Of a DNA stretch of 33,726 nt, positions 17,764 through 26,474 are shown one piece after another. The DNA is taken from positions 9,725 to 43,450 of the forward strand of contig MEZH01000007.1 in the NCBI GenBank assembly GCA_001775995.1, read 5' to 3'. Position numbers and translations under genes: made by a program. Each line of letters begins with the position of its first letter. The first letter of the stretch is position 1. The notes beneath the pieces are model-generated. The model was not told the origin of the DNA, ran no database searches, and saw nothing but the letters and a program-made list of their open reading frames with translations. The stretch is from Candidatus Bathyarchaeota archaeon RBG_16_48_13. Its GTDB lineage: Archaea; Thermoproteota; Bathyarchaeia; RBG-16-48-13.

Positions 17764-18921
17764 ATGGCGCACGAGTTCTGGGCACCCCGCACTATAGTCA
17801 CTGGGGCTGGGTGCGCGAAAGAGGTTGGAAAGCAGGCAAAATCATTAGGAGGCTCAAGGACTCTCCTCGTAACGGACAAAGGAGTCAGAGCCATCGGTCT
17901 CGTGGATCAAGTGGTTAGAGCTATAGAGACCTCGGGTCTCATGGTTGAGGTATTTGACGACGTCCCAAGGGAACCTGAGATGGGTTTCGTGGAGTCCGGG
18001 CTTGAGATTTTCAAGAGATCTCAGTGCGACGTCATTGTTACCCTTGGGGGCGGAAGCCCCATGGATGTTGCCAAGGCAATAGCAGTCCTGGCGACCTCAG
18101 GAGGTTCCGTGAGAGATTACGAAGGTCAAGGGAAGGTTCTCCAAGCTAAAGCCCCGCTCATAGCCATGCCTACAACCGGTGGAACGGGGAGCGAGGTCAC
18201 TAGGTTCACCATAGTGACTGACGTTGAAAGGAAGAGGAAAATGTTGATAGGGGATCCGAAGCTGATCCCTGAGGTCGCGATCTGTGACCCAACATTCAGC
18301 CTGACTGTGCCGCCCTCTCTGACCATAGGAACTGGAATGGACGCCCTAACACACGCAATCGAGGCTTTCGTCTCGGTTAGAGCTCAGCCGATCACCGATC
18401 ACCTGTGCCTTGCCGCGATCAAGCTAATCTCCCGGAGCATCCGTAGAGCGTGGAAGAGCGGTAATGATTTGGAAGCCCGGGGCGACATGATGATGGGATC
18501 CACACTGGCAGGCCTCGCCTTCAGCAACTCCTCCGTCGCACTGGTCCACGGCATGTCCCGTCCTATTGGAGCTCACTTCCACCTGCCTCATGGCCTATCG
18601 AACGCCGTGCTCCTTCCGACCGTTATGGAATACAGCAGTGAGGGCAACCCCGAGAAATACGGTGAGATCGCCGCGGCCATGGGGGAAAGAACGGAAGGGT
18701 GCTCATCCGTGGAAGCAGCGAGATCGTCCGTGACCGCCATAAGAAGACTCTCGCTGGACCTTGAAGTCCCGACTTTGAGCGGGGTCGGTATCGACCGATC
18801 AGAGTTGAGGAGACTGGCGCCTAAGATGGCAGAGGACGCGCTCGCAAGCGGAAGCCCCGGCAACAACCCCCGGAGAGCCAGCAAAGAGGACATAGTCGCG
18901 CTCTACGAAAAAGCGTACTGA
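17764..18921 (+). CDS. Iron-containing alcohol dehydrogenase
   Basis: VTLGGGSPMDVAKAIAVL, PTTGGTGSEVT, GMDALTHAIEAFVS, ALVHGMSRPIGAHFHLPHGLSNAVLLP. Confidence 0.95.
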   Translation: MAHEFWAPRTIVTGAGCAKEVGKQAKSLGGSRTLLVTDKGVRAIGLVDQVVRAIETSGLMVEVFDDVPREPEMGFVESGLEIFKRSQCDVIVTLGGGSPMDVAKAIAVLATSGGSVRDYEGQGKVLQAKAPLIAMPTTGGTGSEVTRFTIVTDVERKRKMLIGDPKLIPEVAICDPTFSLTVPPSLTIGTGMDALTHAIEAFVSVRAQPITDHLCLAAIKLISRSIRRAWKSGNDLEARGDMMMGSTLAGLAFSNSSVALVHGMSRPIGAHFHLPHGLSNAVLLPTVMEYSSEGNPEKYGEIAAAMGERTEGCSSVEAARSSVTAIRRLSLDLEVPTLSGVGIDRSELRRLAPKMAEDALASGSPGNNPRRASKEDIVALYEKAY

Positions 18922-18949
18922 GATGAGACGGGGCGTTCGGACTCCTATT

Positions 18950-19384
18950 CTACAAGCTTCTAAGACGGGCTTCCCGTTCTGCACTATTCCGTGCCAGCTT
19001 CTCCAAGGTTCTGCTGACCTCAGGCAAGAACTTCGTCTTGTTGGCCGAATCGGAATAGAACCGTCCCATTCGCTTCTCAAGTTCAATGGCCACTTTCAGG
19101 TTGTTCGCCTCGTCAGGAGCATAGGAAGCGTTAACAAGGTATTCTGTCCGATCCAAGCCGGAGATACGCTCCAGGATCATCTCGACAACGCCCTCCCTCC
19201 GGGTCCTCTCCAACAGCTCCCGGCGCTTCCTATTTCCTTCTGCAAGTTCCTTGAGGATGTCCATGGAAAGGTGATGCTCATCCCTCTCGGAAAGGCGTTC
19301 GTAGAAGGTTCTGGCAGTGTCCTCAAGATTGATCGCGAAGGTGAGGACCGAGCCGAAAGTGTTCAACTCGGAGTTTGAGGTCAA
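18950..19384 (-). CDS. Ferritin-like/rubrerythrin-fold helical protein
   Basis: 144 aa all-helical; SVLTFAINLEDTARTFYERLSER and LKVAIELEKRMGRFYSDSA repeats typical of the fold; clear ExxH ligands not evident. Confidence 0.6.
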   Translation of the reverse strand: MTSNSELNTFGSVLTFAINLEDTARTFYERLSERDEHHLSMDILKELAEGNRKRRELLERTRREGVVEMILERISGLDRTEYLVNASYAPDEANNLKVAIELEKRMGRFYSDSANKTKFLPEVSRTLEKLARNSAEREARLRSL

Positions 19385-19390
19385 GGCGGG

Positions 19391-20881
19391 CTAGAACCAC
19401 CTTGATATGACAACCTTTCTCTCGGTGAAGAAGTCCACAACCTCGCCGCCCTGGCCGTGAAGGTCGCCGAAGAATGAGTCCTTCATTCCGCCGAAGGGAA
19501 AGAGCGCGATGGGAGCGGCTATCCCTATGTTGACGCCGATGTTGCCGCACTGAACCTTGTACTTGAACTCGCGGGCCCATTTGCCGCTAGACGTGAATAT
19601 TGAGGCAGCGTTGCCGTAGGGACTTGAATGGATTATGTCAATTGCTTGCCCCAGATTCTCAACTCTCACAATCGCGGCCACTGGGCCGAAAATCTCCTCC
19701 TTAGCTATGGTCATATTAGGACGAACCTCGTCGAAGACAGTTGGACCGATGAAATTCCCGCCAGGGCAGTCTTCGACCCTCACTTTTCGTCCATCCAACA
19801 GGAGCCTGGCGCCCTCCGCCTGACCTTTCTCAATGTAGGAGAGTACCCGCTCCATGTGCTTCTTTGATATGACGGGGCCCATCTGAACCGACTCGTCGAG
19901 ACCGTACCCCACCTTGATCTTTGAGGCAGCTTCCACGAAGTTGTCCCGCAAGTCCTCGTAGACCCCGCCCACTGGAAGCAGGACCGATCCGGACAAACAC
20001 CTCTCTCCCGCGCAGCCATAGAAGGAGGTCATGAGGGTGGCCACGGTCTTGTCTAAGTTTGCGTCAGGCATGACAACCATGAAGTTCTTTGCCCCTCCTT
20101 GGCATTGGACCCTCTTGCCCTTCTCCGCCGCCCTTCTGTAGATGTATTTGGCCACGGAAGTAGAGCCAACAAAGGAGACCCCCCTGATGACCGGACTGTC
20201 CAAAAGGGCATCGACTACCTCCTTCGAGCCGTTGACCAGGTTCACGACGCCTGGGGGAAAGCCAGCCTCGTCCACGAGTTCAAGAACCTTGTTTTGGGTA
20301 AGGGGCACCTGCTCTGAAGGCTTAATCACGTAGGTATCGCCGCATGCTACCGCGTAGGGCATGAACCAGAGAGGCACCATGGCTGGGAAGTTGAATGGAG
20401 CGACGCAGCAGAAGACGCCCGTGGGTTGTCGAACGCACTCCTCGTCCACCTCGTTCGTGATGTCCTCAAGGTTGTAACCCATCATCTGGGAGGACATCCC
20501 CGTGGCAGCATCCACGTTTTCGATGGCTCTCCTGACCTCCCCTCTGGATTCATCTATCGTCTTACCCTCCTCTTGCACCAAGATGCGGGACATCTCCTCG
20601 AAGTGCTCCTCAAGGAGTCCTTTCAACCTGAAAAGATATCTCGCCCTAGTCATTGGTGGGGTCGATCTCCACTCCCAGAAAGCTTCCTGCGCGGACTTAA
20701 TAGCCGCCTCCACCTCGCCAACTGTCGACAAAGGAACCTTAGCTATGATTCCGCCTGTGGCAGGGTTTACAACATCAAGAACCTGACTGGACTCGGAAGC
20801 GGTCCATCTCCCGTTAACGTAGTTCATGACCTGACCATAATTCTTCTTGACCTCGGCTAGAATAGTTCCCGACCTCTCCAT
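19391..20881 (-). CDS. mmsA: CoA-acylating methylmalonate-semialdehyde dehydrogenase family
   Basis: VFCCVAPFNFPAMVPLWFMPYAVACGDTYVIKPSEQVPLT, GCAGERCLSGSVLLPVG, GMKDSFFGDLHGQGGEVVDFFTERKVVISRW. Confidence 0.94.
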   Translation of the reverse strand: MERSGTILAEVKKNYGQVMNYVNGRWTASESSQVLDVVNPATGGIIAKVPLSTVGEVEAAIKSAQEAFWEWRSTPPMTRARYLFRLKGLLEEHFEEMSRILVQEEGKTIDESRGEVRRAIENVDAATGMSSQMMGYNLEDITNEVDEECVRQPTGVFCCVAPFNFPAMVPLWFMPYAVACGDTYVIKPSEQVPLTQNKVLELVDEAGFPPGVVNLVNGSKEVVDALLDSPVIRGVSFVGSTSVAKYIYRRAAEKGKRVQCQGGAKNFMVVMPDANLDKTVATLMTSFYGCAGERCLSGSVLLPVGGVYEDLRDNFVEAASKIKVGYGLDESVQMGPVISKKHMERVLSYIEKGQAEGARLLLDGRKVRVEDCPGGNFIGPTVFDEVRPNMTIAKEEIFGPVAAIVRVENLGQAIDIIHSSPYGNAASIFTSSGKWAREFKYKVQCGNIGVNIGIAAPIALFPFGGMKDSFFGDLHGQGGEVVDFFTERKVVISRWF

Positions 20882-20994
20882 AACGTGAATACCCTCTGAG
20901 GACTGTTAGGCAACTCTTTTTTATTAGACTTGCCCAGATATCAGAGCACAACCAAGACGAAGTTGCTGAACTGAATTATTGGTTGGGATTTCCC

Positions 20995-21423
20995 ATGAGA
21001 TTTCTTGAGTCCAAGCTCGGAAGAACATTTCTGGTAAGATTGGAGCACGAGTCAGATCTTTTGAATTCCATAAAGAAGATCGCTGAAGAGCGCGGGATAC
21101 AGACAGCTCAGTTCTTCGCCATAGGCGCCGTCAAAAAAGCCGCATTCAGCTTCTACGACCAGAGGGCGAAGAAGTACATTCAAGAAGAAGTACGGGGGGA
21201 ATTAGAGCTGCTCTCCTGCCTCGGGAACATATCGAAGATGGAAGGAAAGACCATAGTACATGCCCACGTCGCACTATCAGACTCGCGAGGAAAGTTCTAC
21301 GGAGGACACTTGACCGAGGGAACAGTGGTCTTTGCTGGAGAGGTGTCAATGACAGAGCTGATGGGTCCGAGTCTAGAGCGGAAATTCGATGAAGTAACGG
21401 GACTCAATCTGTTCGATCTCTAG
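20995..21423 (+). CDS. PPC/DUF296 domain protein
   Basis: FLVRLEHESDLLNSIKKIAEERGIQTAQFFAIGAVKKAAFSFYD...GKTIVHAHVALSDSRGKFYGGHLTEGTVVFAGEVSMTEL. Confidence 0.9.
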   Translation: MRFLESKLGRTFLVRLEHESDLLNSIKKIAEERGIQTAQFFAIGAVKKAAFSFYDQRAKKYIQEEVRGELELLSCLGNISKMEGKTIVHAHVALSDSRGKFYGGHLTEGTVVFAGEVSMTELMGPSLERKFDEVTGLNLFDL

Positions 21424-21458
21424 ACCCCTCTCTTGGCCCGTTAGCAGATCAAGTCATA

Positions 21459-21899
21459 CTACAAGGACTTGATCCACTCATACGCGACGGTATCGTATTC
21501 CTGCTCCTTCAGGGTTAGGGCTTCCACGAAATCTTCAAGGACTCTGTGGTGGCGGTACTCGTCCATAGCTATATGCTTGAAAACTGATTTGATCCTCGGA
21601 TCGGAGATCTTCTCCATTAGCGAATTGATCCTCTCCAAGACTTCTTCTTCGTCCTTGGCGTGTTTCTTCATGGTCTCCAGGATGGTTGACTTCTCGGGGT
21701 CGCTCACGAACTCGGTCTCCTTCTCCAAATCTATGAGGGCCTGATACAGCAAGGCGTGCTTCAATGAGTCCAGGGCCAGCGCCTTCACTATGCACTGTGC
21801 CACGGACTTCACCGGGCTGTCCTCAAGTATTTTCGCCAATCTGAGCTCCATCTTCTTCTGGTCTTCAAGGATTTCCAGCAGGGTTTGATCTCTTTCCAA
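21459..21899 (-). CDS. Ferritin-like/rubrerythrin-like protein
   Basis: ALALDSLKHALLYQALIDLEKETEF and FKHIAMDEYRHHRVLEDFVEAL ligand-like helices. Confidence 0.7.
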   Translation of the reverse strand: MERDQTLLEILEDQKKMELRLAKILEDSPVKSVAQCIVKALALDSLKHALLYQALIDLEKETEFVSDPEKSTILETMKKHAKDEEEVLERINSLMEKISDPRIKSVFKHIAMDEYRHHRVLEDFVEALTLKEQEYDTVAYEWIKSL

Positions 21900-21920
21900 A
21901 ATAGCGCGCCTCCAAACAAC

Positions 21921-22304
21921 TCATTCCTTTTTAGATAATGATCCTCTCTCATATGAACCCGACGCGGGTTTCTTTAGCGGTATCATACAGAGGAACTTGA
22001 GAGGCTTCGTCCCGTCGTTCTTGAATTGATGTACCTCGTTCTTAGGGACCAGCACAACGGTTCCCTTGCCCAATGTTTCTTTACTCTTTTCTCCCTTTAT
22101 GTAGCCCTTCCCCTCAAGGACGAAGACTTCATGCTCCCATTCGTGACTGTGATGGGCGCTGGACCCTCCAGGCGCTATCTCGATGAGCCTCATAGAGAAG
22201 TTCTCCGCCCCGTTAGCTTCGTTGATCAACCATCTGATCTTGGCCTTGTCGCCATCAGCATTCTGAGCCGCAACCTCTTTGAAGTTGAACGTTTTCAATC
22301 TCAC
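21921..22304 (-). CDS. Cupin domain protein
   Basis: IEIAPGGSSAHHSHEWEHEVFVLEGKGYIKGEKSKETLGKGTVVLVPKNEVHQFKNDGTKPLKFLCMIP. Confidence 0.92.
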   Translation of the reverse strand: MRLKTFNFKEVAAQNADGDKAKIRWLINEANGAENFSMRLIEIAPGGSSAHHSHEWEHEVFVLEGKGYIKGEKSKETLGKGTVVLVPKNEVHQFKNDGTKPLKFLCMIPLKKPASGSYERGSLSKKE

Positions 22305-22417
22305 GCACCCGCAGACTAGATTGGAGGATTTCGCCTCATAAGTCTAATGGACGAAATGGAATTGACAGACTCTGATTTTGTAAATGCTTATTTTTGAAGC
22401 CAGCTAGAAAGGAACAT

Positions 22418-23104
22418 ATGCGAATAGTCGCGGCTGACTCGGGCTCTGCAACCCTGAACAAGCAGTTCGAGCCGGAAGCTATTGCGGCCCTGGCAGCTGT
22501 CTTGGTGGAGCACCCGTACAACGGTGCAAGCGATGTCATTGCCAAATCCTTACTCGAAGAGGGATCACCGAAGACCTCTTTCGTTGAGGAGCTCTCCATA
22601 TGCAGAGAACTCTTGAAGAAGAAAGGCGCCGACGAGGTTCACCTGGATATCACCCTCGGCGGCGTACACCTCAACGAGCTGACAGAGTCCAAGCTCAGAG
22701 ATATCGCCGCAAGCAGATGGGCTCGAGAAAATGTAAAGAAAGTTCTCCCTGAACTGAGGAAGATGTCACACGACATCAAAAGGATCTATGGTGTGGAGGT
22801 CTTAGCCTTGGGCAAGGAGAGCATCCCCGTGAGGATAGCGGAACTGACTGCTGGCGCGTTCTCGGTTCTCTACGCCTCCGAGAAATCAATGGAAGAACAT
22901 AAGCAGCTCTTGCTCGGCTTGCCGACAAGCTGCAACCTCAAACGCTACGAGCGAGGGGTCCTACTCCAATCGCTCCTGCCCAACGAGCATGAGGTCAGAG
23001 GTTTTGCCGAAGATCCCGAAGAGATCCTCTCAAAGGTCAATGTGGTTGAGATATTGAACCCCAAAACGCGGGGGTTCAGGACATTGGAGATCGCGCCGAG
23101 GTAA
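22418..23104 (+). CDS. Conserved archaeal protein, DUF4152-like
   Basis: MRIVAADSGSATLNKQFEPEAIAALAAVLVEHPYNGASDVIAKSLLEEG...ADEVHLDITLGGVHLNELTE; start chosen by upstream AAAGGA. Confidence 0.65.
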   Translation: MRIVAADSGSATLNKQFEPEAIAALAAVLVEHPYNGASDVIAKSLLEEGSPKTSFVEELSICRELLKKKGADEVHLDITLGGVHLNELTESKLRDIAASRWARENVKKVLPELRKMSHDIKRIYGVEVLALGKESIPVRIAELTAGAFSVLYASEKSMEEHKQLLLGLPTSCNLKRYERGVLLQSLLPNEHEVRGFAEDPEEILSKVNVVEILNPKTRGFRTLEIAPR

Positions 23105-23149
23105 CGGCGCCAGCGAGTTAGGACCTCCGTGAGTTTCCGACCTGCCCCT

Positions 23150-23749
23150 CTAAAGCCTGAGAGCCTTGTAGACCTTGGATTTCCTGCTTTCGACCAAGGC
23201 TGCCAACCTCGCATGAAGGTTGTTGCCCTCCGAGTCTATGGCAACCACTAGGGGCCCAAAGTCCTTGACCTCCAACATCCAGAGTGCCTCAGCCATTCCT
23301 AGGTCGAGCCAAGCCACATCTCTAACCGCCTTCACGGCCTTGGCTGCAAGGACTGCGGCTCCACCCGTGAAGACACAATATGCTCCACCGATTTCCCTCA
23401 AGGCTTGGGCGGTCTCAGGTCCCATCCCGCCCTTTCCGATGATGATTCTGGGCTGGAAATTCCGGATGAAGGCGGGCTCCACCAACTCCATCCTGCTGCT
23501 AGTGGTCGGACCTGCGGCAACAACTCTCCATTCGGACCCCTTTTTCTCCACAATGGGCCCGCAGTGAAACAAAGCAATGTTCTCAAAGGAGAAGGGCAGA
23601 GGTTTTCCTTCCCTAAGGTATTGGAGGGCTCGCTGATGAGCCATATCCCTAGCGGTGATGAGGACGCCGCTCAAGAAGAGGTGATCATTCATGCTGAGCC
23701 TTCTCGCATCTGCTTCACTCACCGGTGTGCGGAGTCTGATCGCAGCCAT
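23150..23749 (-). CDS. Fumarate hydratase/tartrate dehydratase class I beta subunit
   Basis: IRLRTPVSEADARRLSMNDHLFLSGVLITARDMAHQRAL...IALFHCGPIV...AGPTTSSRMELVEPAFIRNFQPRIIIGKGGM. MAAIRL start at 23749 preferred over 23866. Confidence 0.92.
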   Translation of the reverse strand: MAAIRLRTPVSEADARRLSMNDHLFLSGVLITARDMAHQRALQYLREGKPLPFSFENIALFHCGPIVEKKGSEWRVVAAGPTTSSRMELVEPAFIRNFQPRIIIGKGGMGPETAQALREIGGAYCVFTGGAAVLAAKAVKAVRDVAWLDLGMAEALWMLEVKDFGPLVVAIDSEGNNLHARLAALVESRKSKVYKALRL

Positions 23750-23763
23750 GATTTTCTGACCCT

Positions 23764-24642
23764 CTACATGTAAATGACGTGACCATCCTCGTATATTCTG
23801 GCCGAGGCCTTTCTGGCCGCCCAGCATTGAATGTTCACGCCGACAGGCAGACTTGCAGTATGACAAAAGGCGATTTCAGCGTTGACGCCGAGACTGGTCG
23901 TGGAGCCTCCAAGTCCGCTGGGACCGATGCCGGTAGCATTTATGCCCGCGAGCAATTCCTCCTCAAGCTTCGCGATCTCCGGGTCTTGATGCCTGAGGCC
24001 AATCGGCCTTAGAAGCGCCCTCTTAGAGAGCTTCATCGCAAGGTCTGGGGAACCCCCGACTCCGATGCCGACGACCGACGGGGGGCAGGGTCCACCACCT
24101 GCCTTGATCACCGTGTCAATGACGAATTCCTTGACGCCTGCGATACCATCAGAAGGGAGGAGACTTCTGAAGGCACTCCTGTTCTCTGAGCCTGCGCCCT
24201 TTGGCAAGGCGGTGATCTCGAGGTATTCGTCTTCGGAGGCATCCCAGTCCACGATGGGGATGCCAAAGCCAGTGTTGTCTCCGCTGTTCTTTCTAGAGAA
24301 CGGGTGGACAGCGTTGGACCTGAGGGGTATACTAACTGTCGCCTTCCTCGTAGCCGCAGCGAGAGCTTCTCCGATTCTGACAAGCGATAGCGGCTTCTTT
24401 CCAAGCCTAACGTAGAAATAGAGGATGCCCGTGTCTTGGCAGATGGGAACACCCAGGCGTTCTGCTAGCTTAATGTTGTCCAAGATAGCTTTCAGCTGGA
24501 GCCGCCCATCCTCTTCTTTCTCCGTCCTATACGCTTTGGTCAAGGCCTCCCTTATGTCCGAAGGCAGCTCTATCACTGACTTTCTGATGAGCCTCAGCCC
24601 GGCTTCCTCGATTTCTTCGTAGAAATCCAAGTGATCACTCAC
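23764..24642 (-). CDS. Fumarate hydratase/tartrate dehydratase class I alpha subunit
   Basis: LAERLGVPICQDTGILYFYVRLG...SENRSAFRSLLPSDG...VIKAGGGPCPPSVVGIGVGGSPDLAMKLSKRALLRPIG. Confidence 0.94.
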   Translation of the reverse strand: MSDHLDFYEEIEEAGLRLIRKSVIELPSDIREALTKAYRTEKEEDGRLQLKAILDNIKLAERLGVPICQDTGILYFYVRLGKKPLSLVRIGEALAAATRKATVSIPLRSNAVHPFSRKNSGDNTGFGIPIVDWDASEDEYLEITALPKGAGSENRSAFRSLLPSDGIAGVKEFVIDTVIKAGGGPCPPSVVGIGVGGSPDLAMKLSKRALLRPIGLRHQDPEIAKLEEELLAGINATGIGPSGLGGSTTSLGVNAEIAFCHTASLPVGVNIQCWAARKASARIYEDGHVIYM

Positions 24643-24721
24643 TACAAACCTAATTAGCAGGCGGTAATAGATTAACTAAAAGTTCAATCACAAGCCCTTG
24701 CCATTAAATTGTGTGAGAGGA

Positions 24722-25717
24722 ATGACCGAAGAACCAGAAGAGCTGCGGAGCAAGGCCAAGAAGCCCGTCATCTTAGAGGACTTGCCGGGCGTCGGCCCAA
24801 CCACAGCCGACAGGTTGAGAGAAGCTGGCTTTGCCACTATCGAGTCGCTGTCTATGGCAACCATCCGCGAGCTTGAACCTCTGGGCTTAGGTGAAAGACA
24901 GGCCGAGAAGATAATCGCAGAAGCCAGAAGTTCAGCGTCGTTGACCTTTCTGAGGGGCGATGAACTCCTGAAACTGAGGGAGAACATTCGCTTCCTCACC
25001 AGCGGAAGCAAAGCATTGGATGAGTTGTTGGGAGGAAAGGGGATTGAGACCCAGAGCATAACCGAGTTCTACGGCGAGTACGGGACCGGAAAGTCCCAGA
25101 TCTGCCATCAGCTGTGTGTCAACGTGCAGTTGCCCACAAAGCTAGGCGGCTTGGAGGGAGGCGCTCTATACATAGACACAGAGAACACCTTCAGGATCGA
25201 GAGGATCACGCAAATGGCAAGCCACCTAGGCCTCGACCCCTCTGAGATCCTCAGGGGAATAGTCTACGCAGAGGCGGTGAACTCCGATCACCAAATGCTC
25301 ATCCTCGAGAAGGCGGACAAATGGATAAAGGAGAACAACATTCGCCTTATCATTATCGATTCCTTGACGGCCCACTTCAGAAGTGAATACTTGGGCAGAG
25401 AGATGCTGGCCGAGAGGCAACAGTTGTTGAACAAACATATGCACAGGTTGATCAAGCTCTCCAGGGCGTTCAACACCGCCGCAGTGGTAACGAATCAAGT
25501 CATGGCCAAACCCGACACCTTCTTCGGGGAACCCCTGGCGCCGGTTGGCGGCCATATCGTTGCTCATACTTCCCACACTAGAGTGTCCCTACGTAGGCCG
25601 CCACAGGGGCAATCGCGGATTGCAAGGCTAGTTTCAAGCCCATACCTTCCCGAGGGCGAGAGGGTGTTCAAAGTCACCGAGAACGGGATTGAGGATATAG
25701 TTACAGAAGATCGTTGA
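24722..25717 (+). CDS. radA: DNA repair and recombination protein RadA
   Basis: LPGVGPTTADRLREAGFATIESLS (HhH), GKGIETQSITEFYGEYGTGKSQICHQLCVNVQLP (Walker A), NTAAVVTNQVMAKPDTFFGEPLAPVGGHIVAHTSHTRVSLRR. Confidence 0.97.
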   Translation: MTEEPEELRSKAKKPVILEDLPGVGPTTADRLREAGFATIESLSMATIRELEPLGLGERQAEKIIAEARSSASLTFLRGDELLKLRENIRFLTSGSKALDELLGGKGIETQSITEFYGEYGTGKSQICHQLCVNVQLPTKLGGLEGGALYIDTENTFRIERITQMASHLGLDPSEILRGIVYAEAVNSDHQMLILEKADKWIKENNIRLIIIDSLTAHFRSEYLGREMLAERQQLLNKHMHRLIKLSRAFNTAAVVTNQVMAKPDTFFGEPLAPVGGHIVAHTSHTRVSLRRPPQGQSRIARLVSSPYLPEGERVFKVTENGIEDIVTEDR

Positions 25718-25724
25718 GGGAAAA

Positions 25725-26165
25725 ATGATGCCAGTTTCACTGTTGCTCACAACCAGATTCCTCCAGCTGCTTACCCAGAGAAGCATAGCAGAAGCTGAGA
25801 GAGTACTGGAAAGGATAAAGGAAAAAGCGGGAATACAAGATGAGAGAACCATGGGATACATGGCAGCCCTCCAGGGGGCCTTGATAGCCCTGAAGTCAAA
25901 TGATGATAGGTATGCGTTCATTATGAGAACGGATGCCGACGACAAGAGCATCAACAGATTCAAGAACGAGTTCATCAGACATGAAAGGAGCGAGATCCAC
26001 TCCGATTACGATCGCGGGTACTTCTCAGCATGGGCCGAGTACATGAGGGTTCTGTCCAAGACAGCCTCACGGAAGGTAACCGCACCACCCGAGAAGAAGC
26101 AGACCACGCTTGACAAATTCGAGGAGAGCCAAAAGCTGGGTCTAGAAGATGGCGATAGTGTTTAG
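25725..26165 (+). CDS. Conserved hypothetical protein downstream of radA with PIP-box-like C-terminal tail
   Basis: 146 aa, ERIKEKAGIQDERTMGYMAALQGALIALKSNDDRYAFI...RGYFSAWAEYMRVLS...KKQTTLDKFEESQKLG; 7 bp downstream of radA. Confidence 0.8.
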   Translation: MMPVSLLLTTRFLQLLTQRSIAEAERVLERIKEKAGIQDERTMGYMAALQGALIALKSNDDRYAFIMRTDADDKSINRFKNEFIRHERSEIHSDYDRGYFSAWAEYMRVLSKTASRKVTAPPEKKQTTLDKFEESQKLGLEDGDSV

Positions 26166-26441
26166 TACCGTCCAGACCAGGATCCATACGATGACATACG
26201 TTCCGACGCCTATCTGGATGAGCTTCCTTCTTCCCCCGACCGCGGCGACATCGATCTTGATCACGTCTCTAAGGAGGTAGTAGGAGGCAGCATATAACAG
26301 AACAGTGACAACAGCACCGAAGAAGCCACTGAGGTTCAGCACGAAAGGTGAGCATATTAGGGCAGATAGCATGGCGAGAATCACGCGGATCCAGTAGATC
26401 TGGTTTGAGGGCTTAATGTTTCGCAAAATCGGCAAGTTCAT
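26142..26441 (-). CDS. Small membrane protein
   Basis: 99 aa with about 3 hydrophobic helices: VILAMLSALICSPFVLNLSGFFGAVVTVLLYAASYYLL...IGVGTYVIVWILVWTVLNTIAIF. Confidence 0.7.
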   Translation of the reverse strand: MNLPILRNIKPSNQIYWIRVILAMLSALICSPFVLNLSGFFGAVVTVLLYAASYYLLRDVIKIDVAAVGGRRKLIQIGVGTYVIVWILVWTVLNTIAIF

Positions 26442-26474
26442 CCGCGATCAAACCTTGAAGGGAGATATTAGATT

